NCBI RefSeq assembly: GCF_900142015.1
Contig: NZ_FQZN01000014.1
Location: 62,001 to 126,000 of the forward strand
Reading direction: 5' to 3'
Origin: Bacteroides stercorirosoris
GTDB taxonomy: Bacteria > Bacteroidota > Bacteroidia > Bacteroidales > Bacteroidaceae
Length of the DNA: 64,000 nt
The position numbers and the translations under genes were made by a program. Below are positions 54,079-62,919 of the stretch, piece after piece (the stretch's first letter is position 1; each line of letters begins with the position of its first letter). Under the pieces are notes generated by a model, which saw only the letters and a list, made by a program, of their open reading frames with translations, was not told the DNA's origin and made no database searches.

Positions 54079-55260
54079 ATGAGTTTTTTAGTAAATCAAG
54101 ATGGTTATTACGGAGAATTCGGCGGAGCATATGTTCCCGAAATACTCCACAAGTGTGTAGAAGAGCTGCAGAACACCTACCTCAAAGTACTGCAAAGCGA
54201 AGATTTCAAGCAAGAGTTCGACCAACTGCTGCGTGACTACGTAGGCCGCCCCTCCCCACTCTATTACGCCCGCCGCCTCTCCGAGAAGTACGGCTGCAAA
54301 CTCTACCTCAAACGTGAAGACCTGAACCACACAGGCGCCCACAAAATCAACAACACCATCGGCCAAATCCTCCTGGCACGCCGCATGGGCAAACACCGCA
54401 TCATCGCCGAAACCGGTGCCGGACAACACGGTGTAGCCACCGCCACCGTCTGCGCCCTGATGAATATGGAGTGCATCGTCTACATGGGCAAGACGGACGT
54501 AGAACGCCAGCACATCAACGTAGAAAAGATGAAAATGCTCGGTGCAACCGTTATCCCTGTCACCTCCGGCAATATGACACTGAAAGATGCTACCAACGAA
54601 GCCATCCGCGACTGGTGTTGTCATCCCGCTGATACCTACTACATTATAGGTTCCACAGTCGGCCCGCACCCTTATCCCGATATGGTAGCCCGCCTGCAAT
54701 CCGTCATCAGCGAAGAAATCAAAAAGCAACTCATGGAGAAAGAAGGCCGTGACTGTCCCGACTATCTCATTGCCTGTGTAGGCGGTGGAAGCAACGCTGC
54801 CGGAACCATTTACCATTACATCGACGACTCCCGCGTACAAATCGTCCTTGCCGAAGCCGGAGGAAAAGGAATAGACACCGGAATGACCGCAGCCACCATC
54901 GCCCTCGGCAAAATGGGTATCATCCACGGCGCCCGCACCTACGTCATCCAGAACGAAGACGGCCAGATTGAAGAACCTTATTCCATCTCCGCCGGACTGG
55001 ACTATCCAGGCATCGGTCCCATGCACGCCAACCTCGCCGTACAAAAACGTGCCATCGTGCTTGCCGTGAATGACGATGAAGCTATCCGTGCAGCCTATGA
55101 GCTCACGAAACTGGAAGGTATCATTCCCGCCCTGGAAAGCGCCCATGCCCTCGGTGCCCTCGAAAAACTAACCTTCAAGCCCAAAGACGTCGTTGTCCTG
55201 ACCGTTTCCGGACGCGGAGACAAGGACATAGAGACGTATCTGGAATTAATTAATAATTAA
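54079..55260 (+). CDS. trpB: Tryptophan synthase beta chain
   Basis: 393 residues. PLP lysine in [20 protein letters not shown] (about residue 83-90), [18 protein letters not shown], and the phosphate loop GGGSNAAGT. It condenses indole with serine to tryptophan, using indole channelled from TrpA. It is first in the trpBEGDCFA operon, directly behind the attenuator; trpA is last, seven genes away. Confidence 0.97.
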   Translation: MSFLVNQDGYYGEFGGAYVPEILHKCVEELQNTYLKVLQSEDFKQEFDQLLRDYVGRPSPLYYARRLSEKYGCKLYLKREDLNHTGAHKINNTIGQILLARRMGKHRIIAETGAGQHGVATATVCALMNMECIVYMGKTDVERQHINVEKMKMLGATVIPVTSGNMTLKDATNEAIRDWCCHPADTYYIIGSTVGPHPYPDMVARLQSVISEEIKKQLMEKEGRDCPDYLIACVGGGSNAAGTIYHYIDDSRVQIVLAEAGGKGIDTGMTAATIALGKMGIIHGARTYVIQNEDGQIEEPYSISAGLDYPGIGPMHANLAVQKRAIVLAVNDDEAIRAAYELTKLEGIIPALESAHALGALEKLTFKPKDVVVLTVSGRGDKDIETYLELINN

Positions 55261-55266
55261 AGCGTT

Positions 55267-56667
55267 ATGAATACATACAACTACCAAACCCACAGCCGTA
55301 CCATTCTCGGGGATCTTCACACTCCCGTAAGTACCTATCTTAAAGTCCGTGACGTGTTCCCTCAAAGCGCCCTCATGGAGAGTTCGGACTATCACGGCAG
55401 TGAAAACAACCGTTCCTTCATCGGCCTTTGTCCGCTGGCAAGCGTCAGCATCGACCACGGGACGGCCATCTTCCGTCTGCCCGACGGCACTCGCGAAGAA
55501 CATCCCGTCACACACGAATACCGCGTAGAGAATGCTTTAGAAGATTTCCTCAGCCGCTTCCACGTCGAAGGTGAATACGCCAATTATTGCGGTCTTTATG
55601 GCTACACCTCTTTCAATGCCGTGCGCTATTTCGAAGACATCCCTGTGAAGGACAGCCGCGAAACCACCAATGATGCACCGGATATGCTCTACATCCTCTA
55701 TCAGTACCTTATCGTCTTCAACGATTTCAAAAACGAAATGGTGCTTCTCGAAATGCTTGCCCCCGGTGAAGAGAGCGAACTGGACACCGTACAAAAAGCC
55801 ATCCACAACCGCAACTATACCGCCTACGACTTCCGTGCCGTCGGCGAAACCACCTCCTCACTGACCGACGAACAGCACAAGGCAAATATCCGTCAGGGCA
55901 TTTCCCACTGTCTGCGTGGAGACGTTTTCCAGATTGTCCTCTCCCGCCGCTTCGAACAACGCTTCGTAGGCGACGACTTCAAACTCTATCGTGCCCTGCG
56001 CAGCATCAACCCCTCGCCTTACCTGTTTTACTTCGACTTCGGCGGTTTCCGCATCTTCGGTTCGTCCCCCGAAACTCACTGCCGCATCGAAGGCCGTCAT
56101 GCCTACATCGACCCCATTGCCGGCACCACCAAGCGTACCGGAGACCCAGAGCAGGATGCCAGGAATGCCCAATATCTGCACGATGATCCCAAAGAAAACG
56201 CTGAACACGTCATGCTCGTCGACCTCGCCCGAAACGACCTTTCGCGCAACTGCCACGATGTAAAAGTGGATTTCTACAAGGAGATGCAGTATTACAGCCA
56301 CGTTATCCACCTCGTCAGCCGTGTCAGCGGTACACTGAACGATGATGCCAAACCCATCAAAGCTTTTATCGACACCTTCCCCGCCGGCACTCTGAGCGGC
56401 GCCCCAAAAGTTCGTGCCATGCAGCTCATCAGCGAACTGGAACCACACAACCGTGGCGCCTACGGCGGTTGCATCGGCTTCATCGGTCTGAACGGTTCTC
56501 TGAATCAAGCCATCACCATCCGTACTTTCGTCAGCCGCAACGGAGTGCTTTGGTTCCAGGCAGGCGGCGGCATCGTAGCCAAGAGCAACGAAGAATACGA
56601 GCTGCAGGAAGTCAACAATAAACTGGGAGCGCTGAAAAAGGCGATTGTAATGGCAGAGAAAATGTGA
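55267..56667 (+). CDS. trpE: Anthranilate synthase component I
   Basis: 466 residues. Chorismate-binding domain blocks: GDVFQIVLSRRF, SPETHCRIEGRHAYIDPIAGTTKRTGDPEQDARNAQYL, MLVDLARNDLSRNCHDVKV, FPAGTLSGAPKVRAMQLI, and AGGGIVAKSNEEYELQE. With TrpG it makes anthranilate from chorismate and glutamine. The N-terminal feedback-inhibition region is present (MESSDYHGSENNRSFIGL resembles the Trp-binding LLES motif). Six bases after trpB. Confidence 0.96.
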   Translation: MNTYNYQTHSRTILGDLHTPVSTYLKVRDVFPQSALMESSDYHGSENNRSFIGLCPLASVSIDHGTAIFRLPDGTREEHPVTHEYRVENALEDFLSRFHVEGEYANYCGLYGYTSFNAVRYFEDIPVKDSRETTNDAPDMLYILYQYLIVFNDFKNEMVLLEMLAPGEESELDTVQKAIHNRNYTAYDFRAVGETTSSLTDEQHKANIRQGISHCLRGDVFQIVLSRRFEQRFVGDDFKLYRALRSINPSPYLFYFDFGGFRIFGSSPETHCRIEGRHAYIDPIAGTTKRTGDPEQDARNAQYLHDDPKENAEHVMLVDLARNDLSRNCHDVKVDFYKEMQYYSHVIHLVSRVSGTLNDDAKPIKAFIDTFPAGTLSGAPKVRAMQLISELEPHNRGAYGGCIGFIGLNGSLNQAITIRTFVSRNGVLWFQAGGGIVAKSNEEYELQEVNNKLGALKKAIVMAEKM

Positions 56668-56671
56668 GAAC

Positions 56672-56698
56672 CATAAATTATAAATCATAAATCCCATG
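56672..56698 (+). repeat. 7-bp-period repeat at the trpE-trpG junction
   Basis: CATAAAT, TATAAAT, CATAAAT, then CCCATG containing the trpG start codon. Confidence 0.6.
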
Positions 56699-57310
56699 AT
56701 CGTAATCATAGATAACTACGACTCTTTCACCTACAATCTTGCCCATCTGGTGAAAGAACTCGGTGCAGAAGTAGATGTTCTGCGCAACGACTGCTTCGCC
56801 CTCGAAGACCTTGAAGCATACGATAAAATCATCCTTTCCCCCGGTCCGGGTATTCCCGAAGAGGCAGGATTGCTTCTCGATGTCATCCGCACCTATGCCG
56901 GACGCAAGCCCATACTCGGTGTCTGCCTCGGCGAACAAGCCATCGGCCAGGTTTTCGGCGGCAAGCTGACCAACCTGAGTGAAGTATTCCATGGCGTACA
57001 AACAAAGGTATATGTGTCTCCCGCAGGGGCTAATAATCATTCGCCCGCTCCCGCAGCGCCAGCAATACCTATAGAGCCCGATTACCTTTTTTCCGGCCTT
57101 CCCGCTGAAATTCCTGTCGGCCGTTACCACTCCTGGGTAGTCGATACCGGGAATTTTCCCGAAGAACTTGCCATCACCGCCATCAGTCCGGAAGGCCAGA
57201 TCATGGCACTGAAACACCGGACGTTCGATATTCACGGCATCCAGTTCCATCCGGAATCGGTACTGACTCCCGACGGAAAAACGATCTTGAAAAACTGGAT
57301 TTCCAAATAA
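56696..57310 (+). CDS. trpG: Anthranilate synthase component II (glutamine amidotransferase)
   Basis: 204 residues. Class I amidotransferase: IDNYDSFTYNLAHL, oxyanion PGPGIPEEAG, nucleophile Cys77 in GVCLGEQAIG, and catalytic His185-Pro-Glu187 in IQFHPESVLTPDG. An Ala/Pro-rich insertion (about residues 109-128, GANNHSPAPAAPAIP) interrupts the usual short segment between VYVSP and YLFSGLP, making it longer than common TrpG. It supplies ammonia to TrpE. Confidence 0.95.
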   Translation: MIVIIDNYDSFTYNLAHLVKELGAEVDVLRNDCFALEDLEAYDKIILSPGPGIPEEAGLLLDVIRTYAGRKPILGVCLGEQAIGQVFGGKLTNLSEVFHGVQTKVYVSPAGANNHSPAPAAPAIPIEPDYLFSGLPAEIPVGRYHSWVVDTGNFPEELAITAISPEGQIMALKHRTFDIHGIQFHPESVLTPDGKTILKNWISK

Positions 57311-57324
57311 TAAAAATTGAAGTT

Positions 57325-58320
57325 ATGAAAGATATATTAACCCGGCTCTTCAATCACGAAGAGCTCACTTCAGAGGAAACCAAGCAAATCCTCCTCAATA
57401 TTACCCGGGAGAAGTATTCCGAGGCTCAGATAGCAGCATTACTAACTGTGTTTCAAATGCGTAGCATCACCGTAGATGAACTAACCGGCTTCCGCGAAGC
57501 CCTTATGGAGACTCGTGTTCCCATCGACTTCGCGCCTTACCGTCCCATTGACATCGTTGGTACAGGCGGCGATGGGAAAAATACTTTCAATATCTCCACC
57601 TGCGCCTGTTTTGTCGTAGCCGGAGCCGGTTACAAAGTTGCCAAACATGGCAACTACGGCGCCACCTCCGTCAGTGGGGCGAGCAACGTCATCGAGCAAC
57701 ACGGCGTCCGTTTCACCAACGACCCCGACAAACTGAAACGCAGTATGGACGAGTGCAACATCGCCTACCTTCATGCCCAACTTTTCAACCCGGCAATGAA
57801 GTTTGTCGGCCCTGTACGCAAGGCTCTGGGAGTGCGCACCCTGTTCAATCTTCTCGGTCCGCTCGTCAATCCCTGTAAACCCGCCTATCAGCTGTTGGGG
57901 GTTGCCGACCTCGCCCAGATGCGTCTTTACACCAACGTCTTCTACAAACTCGGCATCGACTTCGCAGTAGTCAACAGCCTCGACAGTTACGATGAAATCT
58001 CCCTCACGGATGAATTCAAGGTTATGACACGCAATTACGAGCGCATCTACCGTCCGCAAGCTCTCGGTTTCAATGCCGCACAGCCCGAAGAACTTTTCGG
58101 TGGGGCGTGTAAGGAAGACGCCGCCCGCATCTTTGATAATATCCTTAACAACCGTGCCACACGTGCCCAAACGCAATGTGTCATTGTCAACGCCGCCTTC
58201 GGCATCCAGGTAATGGAACCAGAAAAGGAAATCGAAGAGTGCATTGCTATCGCTCGCCAATCGCTGGAGAGTGGACGGGCGCTGAAGGCGTTGAAGAAGT
58301 TTATAGAAATCAATCAGTAA
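57325..58320 (+). CDS. trpD: Anthranilate phosphoribosyltransferase
   Basis: 331 residues. Glycine-rich PRPP site VGTGGDGKNTFNIST (about 72-86), KHGNYGATSVSGASNVIEQHG, and HAQLFNPAMKFVGPVRKALGVRTLFNLLGPLVNP. It transfers phosphoribose to anthranilate. It is separate from trpG, not fused as in enteric bacteria. Spacing 14 bp from trpG. Confidence 0.97.
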   Translation: MKDILTRLFNHEELTSEETKQILLNITREKYSEAQIAALLTVFQMRSITVDELTGFREALMETRVPIDFAPYRPIDIVGTGGDGKNTFNISTCACFVVAGAGYKVAKHGNYGATSVSGASNVIEQHGVRFTNDPDKLKRSMDECNIAYLHAQLFNPAMKFVGPVRKALGVRTLFNLLGPLVNPCKPAYQLLGVADLAQMRLYTNVFYKLGIDFAVVNSLDSYDEISLTDEFKVMTRNYERIYRPQALGFNAAQPEELFGGACKEDAARIFDNILNNRATRAQTQCVIVNAAFGIQVMEPEKEIEECIAIARQSLESGRALKALKKFIEINQ

Positions 58321-58340
58321 GAACCCATAAATTCCAATTT

Positions 58341-59183
58341 ATGAAAGATATTTTATCTGAAATCATCGCCCACAAGCGAATTGAAATAGCACAGCAGAAA
58401 CAGGCCGTCTCTCTCAGCCAATTGCAGGAGCAGGCTGCCGCTGTACTTCAAGAAGATGCCGCCGCCCTAATCGGAGGCACCCTCCGGCACCGCAGTATGA
58501 AGCAATCCCTTGCCTCCTCCGCCTCCGGCATCATCGCCGAGTTCAAACGCCGTTCTCCTTCCAAAGGCTGGATTAAAGAAACCGCGCAGGCCGGCCTCAT
58601 TCCTCCGGCTTACGAAACCGCCGGTGCCTCCGCCCTTTCCATCCTAACGGACGAGAAATTCTTTGGCGGTACTCTACGTGACATCCGCACCGTGCGCCCC
58701 CTCGTCAACATCCCCATCCTGCGCAAGGACTTCATCATCGACGAATACCAGCTTCTGCAAGCCCGCATCGTAGGTGCCGACGCAGTGCTCCTCATCGCTG
58801 CCTGCCTCACACCCGACGAATGTCGTGCGCTAACCTTCCAGGCACACGAATTGGGCCTTGAAGTCCTACTCGAAGTACACGCTCCTTCCGAACTCTCCTA
58901 TATATATAAGGAGACGGATATGGTCGGTGTCAACAACCGGCACCTCGGCAGCTTCGTCACCGACGTAGAGAATTCCTTCCGCATTGCAGAAGAGCTGAAG
59001 CAGACCATTGCGGAAATTGATTTCGAGACACCTCCGCTACTCGTTTCCGAAAGTGGAATTTCCAGTCCCGAAACCATCCGGAAATTGCGTTCTGCCGGCT
59101 TCCGAGGTTTCCTTATGGGAGAAACTTTCATGCGTACCGAAAACCCCGGAAATACCTTAAAAGAACTCATTCGCGAAATATAA
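58341..59183 (+). CDS. trpC: Indole-3-glycerol phosphate synthase
   Basis: 280 residues from the ATG at 58341, which is preceded by CATAAATTCCAATTT; a longer in-frame extension runs back into trpD and is rejected. Begins MKDILSEIIAHKRIEIAQQK. TIM-barrel motifs: IIAEFKRRSPSKGWIKE (catalytic Lys), LRKDFIIDEYQL, LEVHAPSELSYI, VGVNNRHLGSF, and VSESGISSPETI. Not fused to trpF. Confidence 0.96.
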   Translation: MKDILSEIIAHKRIEIAQQKQAVSLSQLQEQAAAVLQEDAAALIGGTLRHRSMKQSLASSASGIIAEFKRRSPSKGWIKETAQAGLIPPAYETAGASALSILTDEKFFGGTLRDIRTVRPLVNIPILRKDFIIDEYQLLQARIVGADAVLLIAACLTPDECRALTFQAHELGLEVLLEVHAPSELSYIYKETDMVGVNNRHLGSFVTDVENSFRIAEELKQTIAEIDFETPPLLVSESGISSPETIRKLRSAGFRGFLMGETFMRTENPGNTLKELIREI

Positions 59184-59240
59184 GTTTGGAAATTTACACA
59201 TAATTTCATATATTCGTGAATTCTAAGTGTACACAGCCCC

Positions 59241-59879
59241 ATGAATACAATTATCAAAGTATGCGGAATGACCGAAGCTGACAATATCCGCAATGTAGAT
59301 GTATTAGGCGTAGACATGATTGGTTTCATCTTCTACCCCAAGTCTCCCAGATATCTGTACCAGATTCCCAGATATCTGCCTACCCTTGCCAAGCGTGTCG
59401 GCGTATTCGTCAACGAGACCAAAGAGAATATCCTGATGTATGCCGACCGTTTCGGCCTGGACTACATCCAGTTGCACGGTGACGAATCGCCCGAATACTG
59501 CCGTACCCTCCACTCCAACGGTTTCCGGATTATCAAGGCGTTCTCGATAGCCCTTCCCAAAGACCTTCTCGCCGTTTCCGACTACGAAGGCTTTTGCGAC
59601 TATTACCTGTTCGATACCCGCACCGCCCGTTATGGTGGTTCCGGACAGCAGTTCGACTGGAACATTCTGCAACGCTACACCGGTTCCACCCCTTTCCTGC
59701 TCAGCGGTGGCATCAACCCTTACAGCGTCAAGGCGCTGAAAGAGTTTCACCACCCCCGCCTCGCCGGCATCGACATCAACAGCCGTTTCGAGACCTCCCC
59801 GGGCATCAAGGATGTGGAACGGATAGAACGTTTTCTGAAAGAGCTGGGCAAAGCCCCTGCAACAAATTATAAATTATAA
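59241..59879 (+). CDS. trpF: Phosphoribosylanthranilate isomerase
   Basis: 212 residues. IKVCGMTEADNIRNVDVLGVDMIGFIFYPKSPRY (catalytic Cys in KVCGM), QLHGDESPEYCR, FDTRTARYGGSGQQFDW and LSGGINPYSVKAL. It converts N-(5-phosphoribosyl)anthranilate to the ribulose form. Its last codons and stop fall in the 7-bp repeat AAATTAT that leads to trpA. Confidence 0.95.
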   Translation: MNTIIKVCGMTEADNIRNVDVLGVDMIGFIFYPKSPRYLYQIPRYLPTLAKRVGVFVNETKENILMYADRFGLDYIQLHGDESPEYCRTLHSNGFRIIKAFSIALPKDLLAVSDYEGFCDYYLFDTRTARYGGSGQQFDWNILQRYTGSTPFLLSGGINPYSVKALKEFHHPRLAGIDINSRFETSPGIKDVERIERFLKELGKAPATNYKL

Positions 59880-59887
59880 ATCGTCAA
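59864..59887 (+). repeat. 7-bp-period repeat overlapping the trpF stop
   Basis: AAATTAT, AAATTAT, AAATCGT, CAAC then the trpA ATG. The first units encode Asn-Tyr-Lys-Leu-stop of TrpF. Confidence 0.6.
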
Positions 59888-59888
59888 C

Positions 59889-60662
59889 ATGAATCGTATA
59901 AATAAGCTTTTCCAGGACAGTCCCAAGAACCTGCTGTCCATCTACTTCTGTGCCGGTTGTCCCACTTTGGAAGGCACCGCTAACGTCATCCGTACCCTCG
60001 AACGCAACGACGTCCACATGATTGAAATCGGCATTCCCTTCAGCGACCCGATGGCTGACGGCATTGTCATTCAAAATGCCGCTACCCAGGCTCTCCGCAA
60101 CGGTATGTCCCTGCGCCTGCTTTTCGAGCAGCTGCGCGATATCCGCAATGACGTACACATCCCCCTTGTCTTCATGGGCTATCTTAACCCCATCATGCAG
60201 TTCGGCTTCGAATCCTTCTGCCGGAAATGCGTGGAATGTGGCATCGATGGTGTCATCATCCCCGATCTCCCTTTCAAGGATTACGAAGAAACTTATAAAC
60301 CCATCGCCGACCGCTACGACATCCGCGTCATCATGCTCATCACCCCCGAGACCAGCGAAACCCGTGTCCGCGAAATCGACGAGCACACCGATGGCTTCAT
60401 CTATATGGTATCCAGTGCCGCCACTACCGGTGCCCAAAAGGATTTTGATGCCCAGAAGCAAGCCTACTTCAAGAAAATACAAGATATGCATCTGCGCAAT
60501 CCCCGCATGGTCGGCTTCGGCATCAGCAACAAACAGACTTTCGACGCCGCTTGCGCCAACTCCTCCGGCGCCATCATCGGCAGCCGCTTCGTCACCCTGC
60601 TGAATGAATACGAAGGAGATGCGGAAAAGGCAATTACACAACTGAAAGAAGGGTTGAGATAG
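59889..60662 (+). CDS. trpA: Tryptophan synthase alpha chain
   Basis: 257 residues. MIEIGIPFSDPMADGIVIQNA (catalytic Glu), FMGYLNPIMQFG, GVIIPDLPFKDYEE (catalytic Asp), and VGFGISNKQTF with GAIIGSRFV. It cleaves indole-3-glycerol phosphate to indole and glyceraldehyde 3-phosphate. Last gene of the operon; its stop is followed after two bases by a 26-bp inverted repeat. Confidence 0.97.
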   Translation: MNRINKLFQDSPKNLLSIYFCAGCPTLEGTANVIRTLERNDVHMIEIGIPFSDPMADGIVIQNAATQALRNGMSLRLLFEQLRDIRNDVHIPLVFMGYLNPIMQFGFESFCRKCVECGIDGVIIPDLPFKDYEETYKPIADRYDIRVIMLITPETSETRVREIDEHTDGFIYMVSSAATTGAQKDFDAQKQAYFKKIQDMHLRNPRMVGFGISNKQTFDAACANSSGAIIGSRFVTLLNEYEGDAEKAITQLKEGLR

Positions 60663-60664
60663 GG

Positions 60665-60768
60665 AGGAAGAAAGGGATTTAGTATAAGGTATAAAAACGC
60701 CTGCAACGAATTCAAACAGGTAATAGTGCATCTTAGTCGCATACCTTATACTTCATCCCTTTCTTCCT
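60665..60768. repeat. 26-bp inverted repeat after trpA, 48-base loop
   Basis: AGGAAGAAAGGGAT and AGTATAAGGTAT (60665-60692) are matched exactly, in order, by ATACCTTATACT and ATCCCTTTCTTCCT (60741-60768), with a 2x2 mismatch between. The loop contains ATAGTGCATCTTAG. It may act as an operon end but has no clean T-run. Confidence 0.9.
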
Positions 60769-60815
60769 TTGGCAAACTTTTATACGGACTTATATATAGT
60801 TTCAATTTAAATCCC

Positions 60816-60823
60816 TATATTTG
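60816..60823 (+). promoter_or_regulatory. -7 element of the mntA-hepT pair
   Basis: TATATTTG, a perfect TAnnTTTG match, 23 bp before the start codon. Confidence 0.55.
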
Positions 60824-60845
60824 TATACATTAAAGCAAAGATCCA

Positions 60846-61139
60846 ATGAAAACAGTTACTGAATACATTTCATTACTACGTGACTACATGCAGAGAAATG
60901 CTGATAAATACGGTATTTCCCGTATGGGCATATTTGGCTCTGTTGCCCGAAACGAACAAACAGAAACAAGCGATGTCGACATATATGTTGAAGGACAACT
61001 ACGCGGTTTTTTTGCTCTATCCGGAATTAAGCAAGAATTAGAAGAACTATTAGGTTGTCCAGTTGATATAGTACGTTTGCGTGACAAAATGGACACCCTT
61101 TTACGCGAAAAAATATTAAAGGAGGGAATTTATGTTTGA
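60846..61139 (+). CDS. mntA: MNT-type nucleotidyltransferase antitoxin
   Basis: 97 residues. The minimal nucleotidyltransferase motif GS-X10-DxD is intact: FGSVARNEQTETSDVDIYVE (about residues 31-50). In type VII toxin-antitoxin systems MntA inactivates its HEPN toxin by adding AMP to a tyrosine. Its stop overlaps the start of the HEPN gene by 8 bases, the usual coupling. AT-rich codon use compared with the neighbouring trp and ansA genes suggests a separate origin. Confidence 0.9.
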   Translation: MKTVTEYISLLRDYMQRNADKYGISRMGIFGSVARNEQTETSDVDIYVEGQLRGFFALSGIKQELEELLGCPVDIVRLRDKMDTLLREKILKEGIYV

Positions 61140-61503
61140 TACATTAATTGCTCTTCATACATTAGAGTTAATTCGCAGTTCTTTGGAACAAATAGAGAAA
61201 AGGTGTTCAGACATACACTCTACAGATGATTTCCTATTAAGTGATACCGGCATGATGAAACTTGACAGTATCTGCATGAAACTTACAGCAATAGGAGAAA
61301 GCATAAAAAATCTCGATAAAATTACCAATAAAGAATTATTAGTGAAATATCCTGAAATACCCTGGAAAAACGTAATGGGTATTCGCGACATTATCGTACA
61401 TCATTATTTTGATGTAGATGCTGATGAAATTTTTAGAATCTGTAAAGAAGACCTCCCTCAACTATACGAAATCATAATAAGAATGATAAATGAGATGAAG
61501 TAG
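61132..61503 (+). CDS. hepT: HEPN-domain ribonuclease toxin (DUF86)
   Basis: 123 residues, all-helical HEPN fold. The catalytic RX4HXY motif is intact as RDIIVHHY (about residues 84-91), containing both the RNase Arg/His and the Tyr that MntA modifies. Members cleave RNA, including tRNA, until AMPylated. Together with the preceding gene it forms a complete HepT/MntA module. Confidence 0.9.
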   Translation: MFDTLIALHTLELIRSSLEQIEKRCSDIHSTDDFLLSDTGMMKLDSICMKLTAIGESIKNLDKITNKELLVKYPEIPWKNVMGIRDIIVHHYFDVDADEIFRICKEDLPQLYEIIIRMINEMK

Positions 61504-61513
61504 CCAACCCTAA

Positions 61514-61545
61514 TTCGCGCAAATATCATTTTTTCACTATCTTTG
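61514..61545 (+). promoter_or_regulatory. Promoter of ansA
   Basis: TTCG (61514-61517), 20 bp, TATCTTTG (61538-61545), 25 bp before the ATG. Confidence 0.55.
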
Positions 61546-61570
61546 CGCCCAAAACAATCAAACTCCGGTT

Positions 61571-62614
61571 ATGTTTATGAAAAACGACTATCCATCCGTA
61601 TTGCTGATTTATACCGGTGGCACCATTGGTATGATAGAAAATCCTGAGACCGGCGCACTCGAAAACTTTAATTTCGACCACCTCCTCAAGCATGTCCCCG
61701 AACTGAAACGTTTCAACTACCGCATCTCCTCCTACCAATTCGATCCCCCTATTGATTCCTCCGACATGGAGCCCTCCCTCTGGGCGAAAATCGTAAAGAT
61801 AATCAATTACAACTACGACTACTTCGACGGCTTCGTCATCCTTCACGGAACCGACACCATGGCCTACACAGCCTCCGCCCTTAGCTTCATGCTTGAGAAT
61901 CTTGCCAAACCCGTCATTCTCACAGGCTCACAACTCCCCATCGGCACCCTGCGTACCGACGGAAAAGAAAACCTTATCACCTCCATCGAAATCGCTGCCG
62001 CCAAGAATCCGGACGGCGCTCCCGTAGTTCCCGAAGTATGTATCTTTTTCGAGAACGAGCTAATGCGCGGAAACCGCACCACCAAGATAAATGCCGAAAA
62101 CTTCAACGCATTCCGCTCTTTCAATTATCCCTCGCTGGCACATGCAGGCATCCACATCAAATATGATGCCCACATCATTCGCCGTCCCGACCCTGCGCGT
62201 CCTATGAAACCCCACTATCTGTTCGACACCAATGTCGTCATGCTCACCCTTTTCCCCGGCATTCAGGAGAGCATCATCAATTCAGTCCTCCACGTCCCCG
62301 GCCTGAAAGCCGTTGTGCTCAAAACCTTCGGTTCCGGCAATGCTCCTCAAAAAGAATGGTTTATCCGCCAGCTGAAAGAAGCTACCGAACGTGGCATCAT
62401 TATTGTAAACATCACCCAGTGCCAGCGCGGAGCAGTCGAAATGGAACGCTACGAAACCGGGCTGCATCTTCTTCAGGCAGGCGTCGTCAGCGGTTATGAC
62501 AGCACACCCGAATGTGCAGTAACCAAACTCATGTTCCTCCTCGGACATGGACTTAACCAAGCCGAAATCCGCTACCGCATGAATTCCGATCTTGCGGGAG
62601 AAATCACGAAATAG
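61571..62614 (+). CDS. ansA: L-asparaginase, cytoplasmic type I
   Basis: 347 residues (second ATG at 61577 also plausible). Catalytic threonine motifs: LLIYTGGTIGMIENPETGAL (first Thr) and DGFVILHGTDTMAYTASALSFML (second Thr-Asp), then LTGSQLPIGTLRTDGKENL. No signal peptide, so cytoplasmic. It hydrolyses asparagine to aspartate and ammonia, the reverse side of the asnB function encoded in this region. Single-gene unit with its own promoter. Confidence 0.94.
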   Translation: MFMKNDYPSVLLIYTGGTIGMIENPETGALENFNFDHLLKHVPELKRFNYRISSYQFDPPIDSSDMEPSLWAKIVKIINYNYDYFDGFVILHGTDTMAYTASALSFMLENLAKPVILTGSQLPIGTLRTDGKENLITSIEIAAAKNPDGAPVVPEVCIFFENELMRGNRTTKINAENFNAFRSFNYPSLAHAGIHIKYDAHIIRRPDPARPMKPHYLFDTNVVMLTLFPGIQESIINSVLHVPGLKAVVLKTFGSGNAPQKEWFIRQLKEATERGIIIVNITQCQRGAVEMERYETGLHLLQAGVVSGYDSTPECAVTKLMFLLGHGLNQAEIRYRMNSDLAGEITK

Positions 62615-62643
62615 TAAATTTTCAAAATATTTAGTCTAAAATC

Positions 62644-62694
62644 AACGGGGTATAGCAACAAAAATCTTCTGTTGGCTATAATCCCGTTTCGTTT
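62644..62694 (+). terminator. Possible terminator of ansA
   Basis: ACGGGGTATAGC pairs imperfectly with GGCTATAATCCCGT across a 14-base loop, followed by TTCGTTTTG. Bulges lower the certainty. The remaining gene-free sequence to 62826 is AT-rich and shows no gene. Confidence 0.45.
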
Positions 62695-62826
62695 TGCATA
62701 TCCGAGAAAACCGCTGGACAGATTTTACAAGTTCCCAATTTGCGTATATCATACTCATTTTTAGCAAATAAAGCATTATACTGAAACAAAAAATCAACTT
62801 TTGTGTTATTATATCAAATTTATCAT

Positions 62827-62834
62827 TACCTTTG
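62827..62834 (+). promoter_or_regulatory. -7 element of the terminal lipoprotein gene
   Basis: TACCTTTG, perfect match. A TTTG at 62800-62803 is 23 bp away, a little too far for a standard -33 box. The 5' leader would be about 80 bases. Confidence 0.55.
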
Positions 62835-62919
62835 TGGCGAGAATATGCAAGAAATGTACATTTTCGACAGTTAATAATGGAAAATAGACAATAATCCAAT
62901 ACATATTACTCTATCAAGT

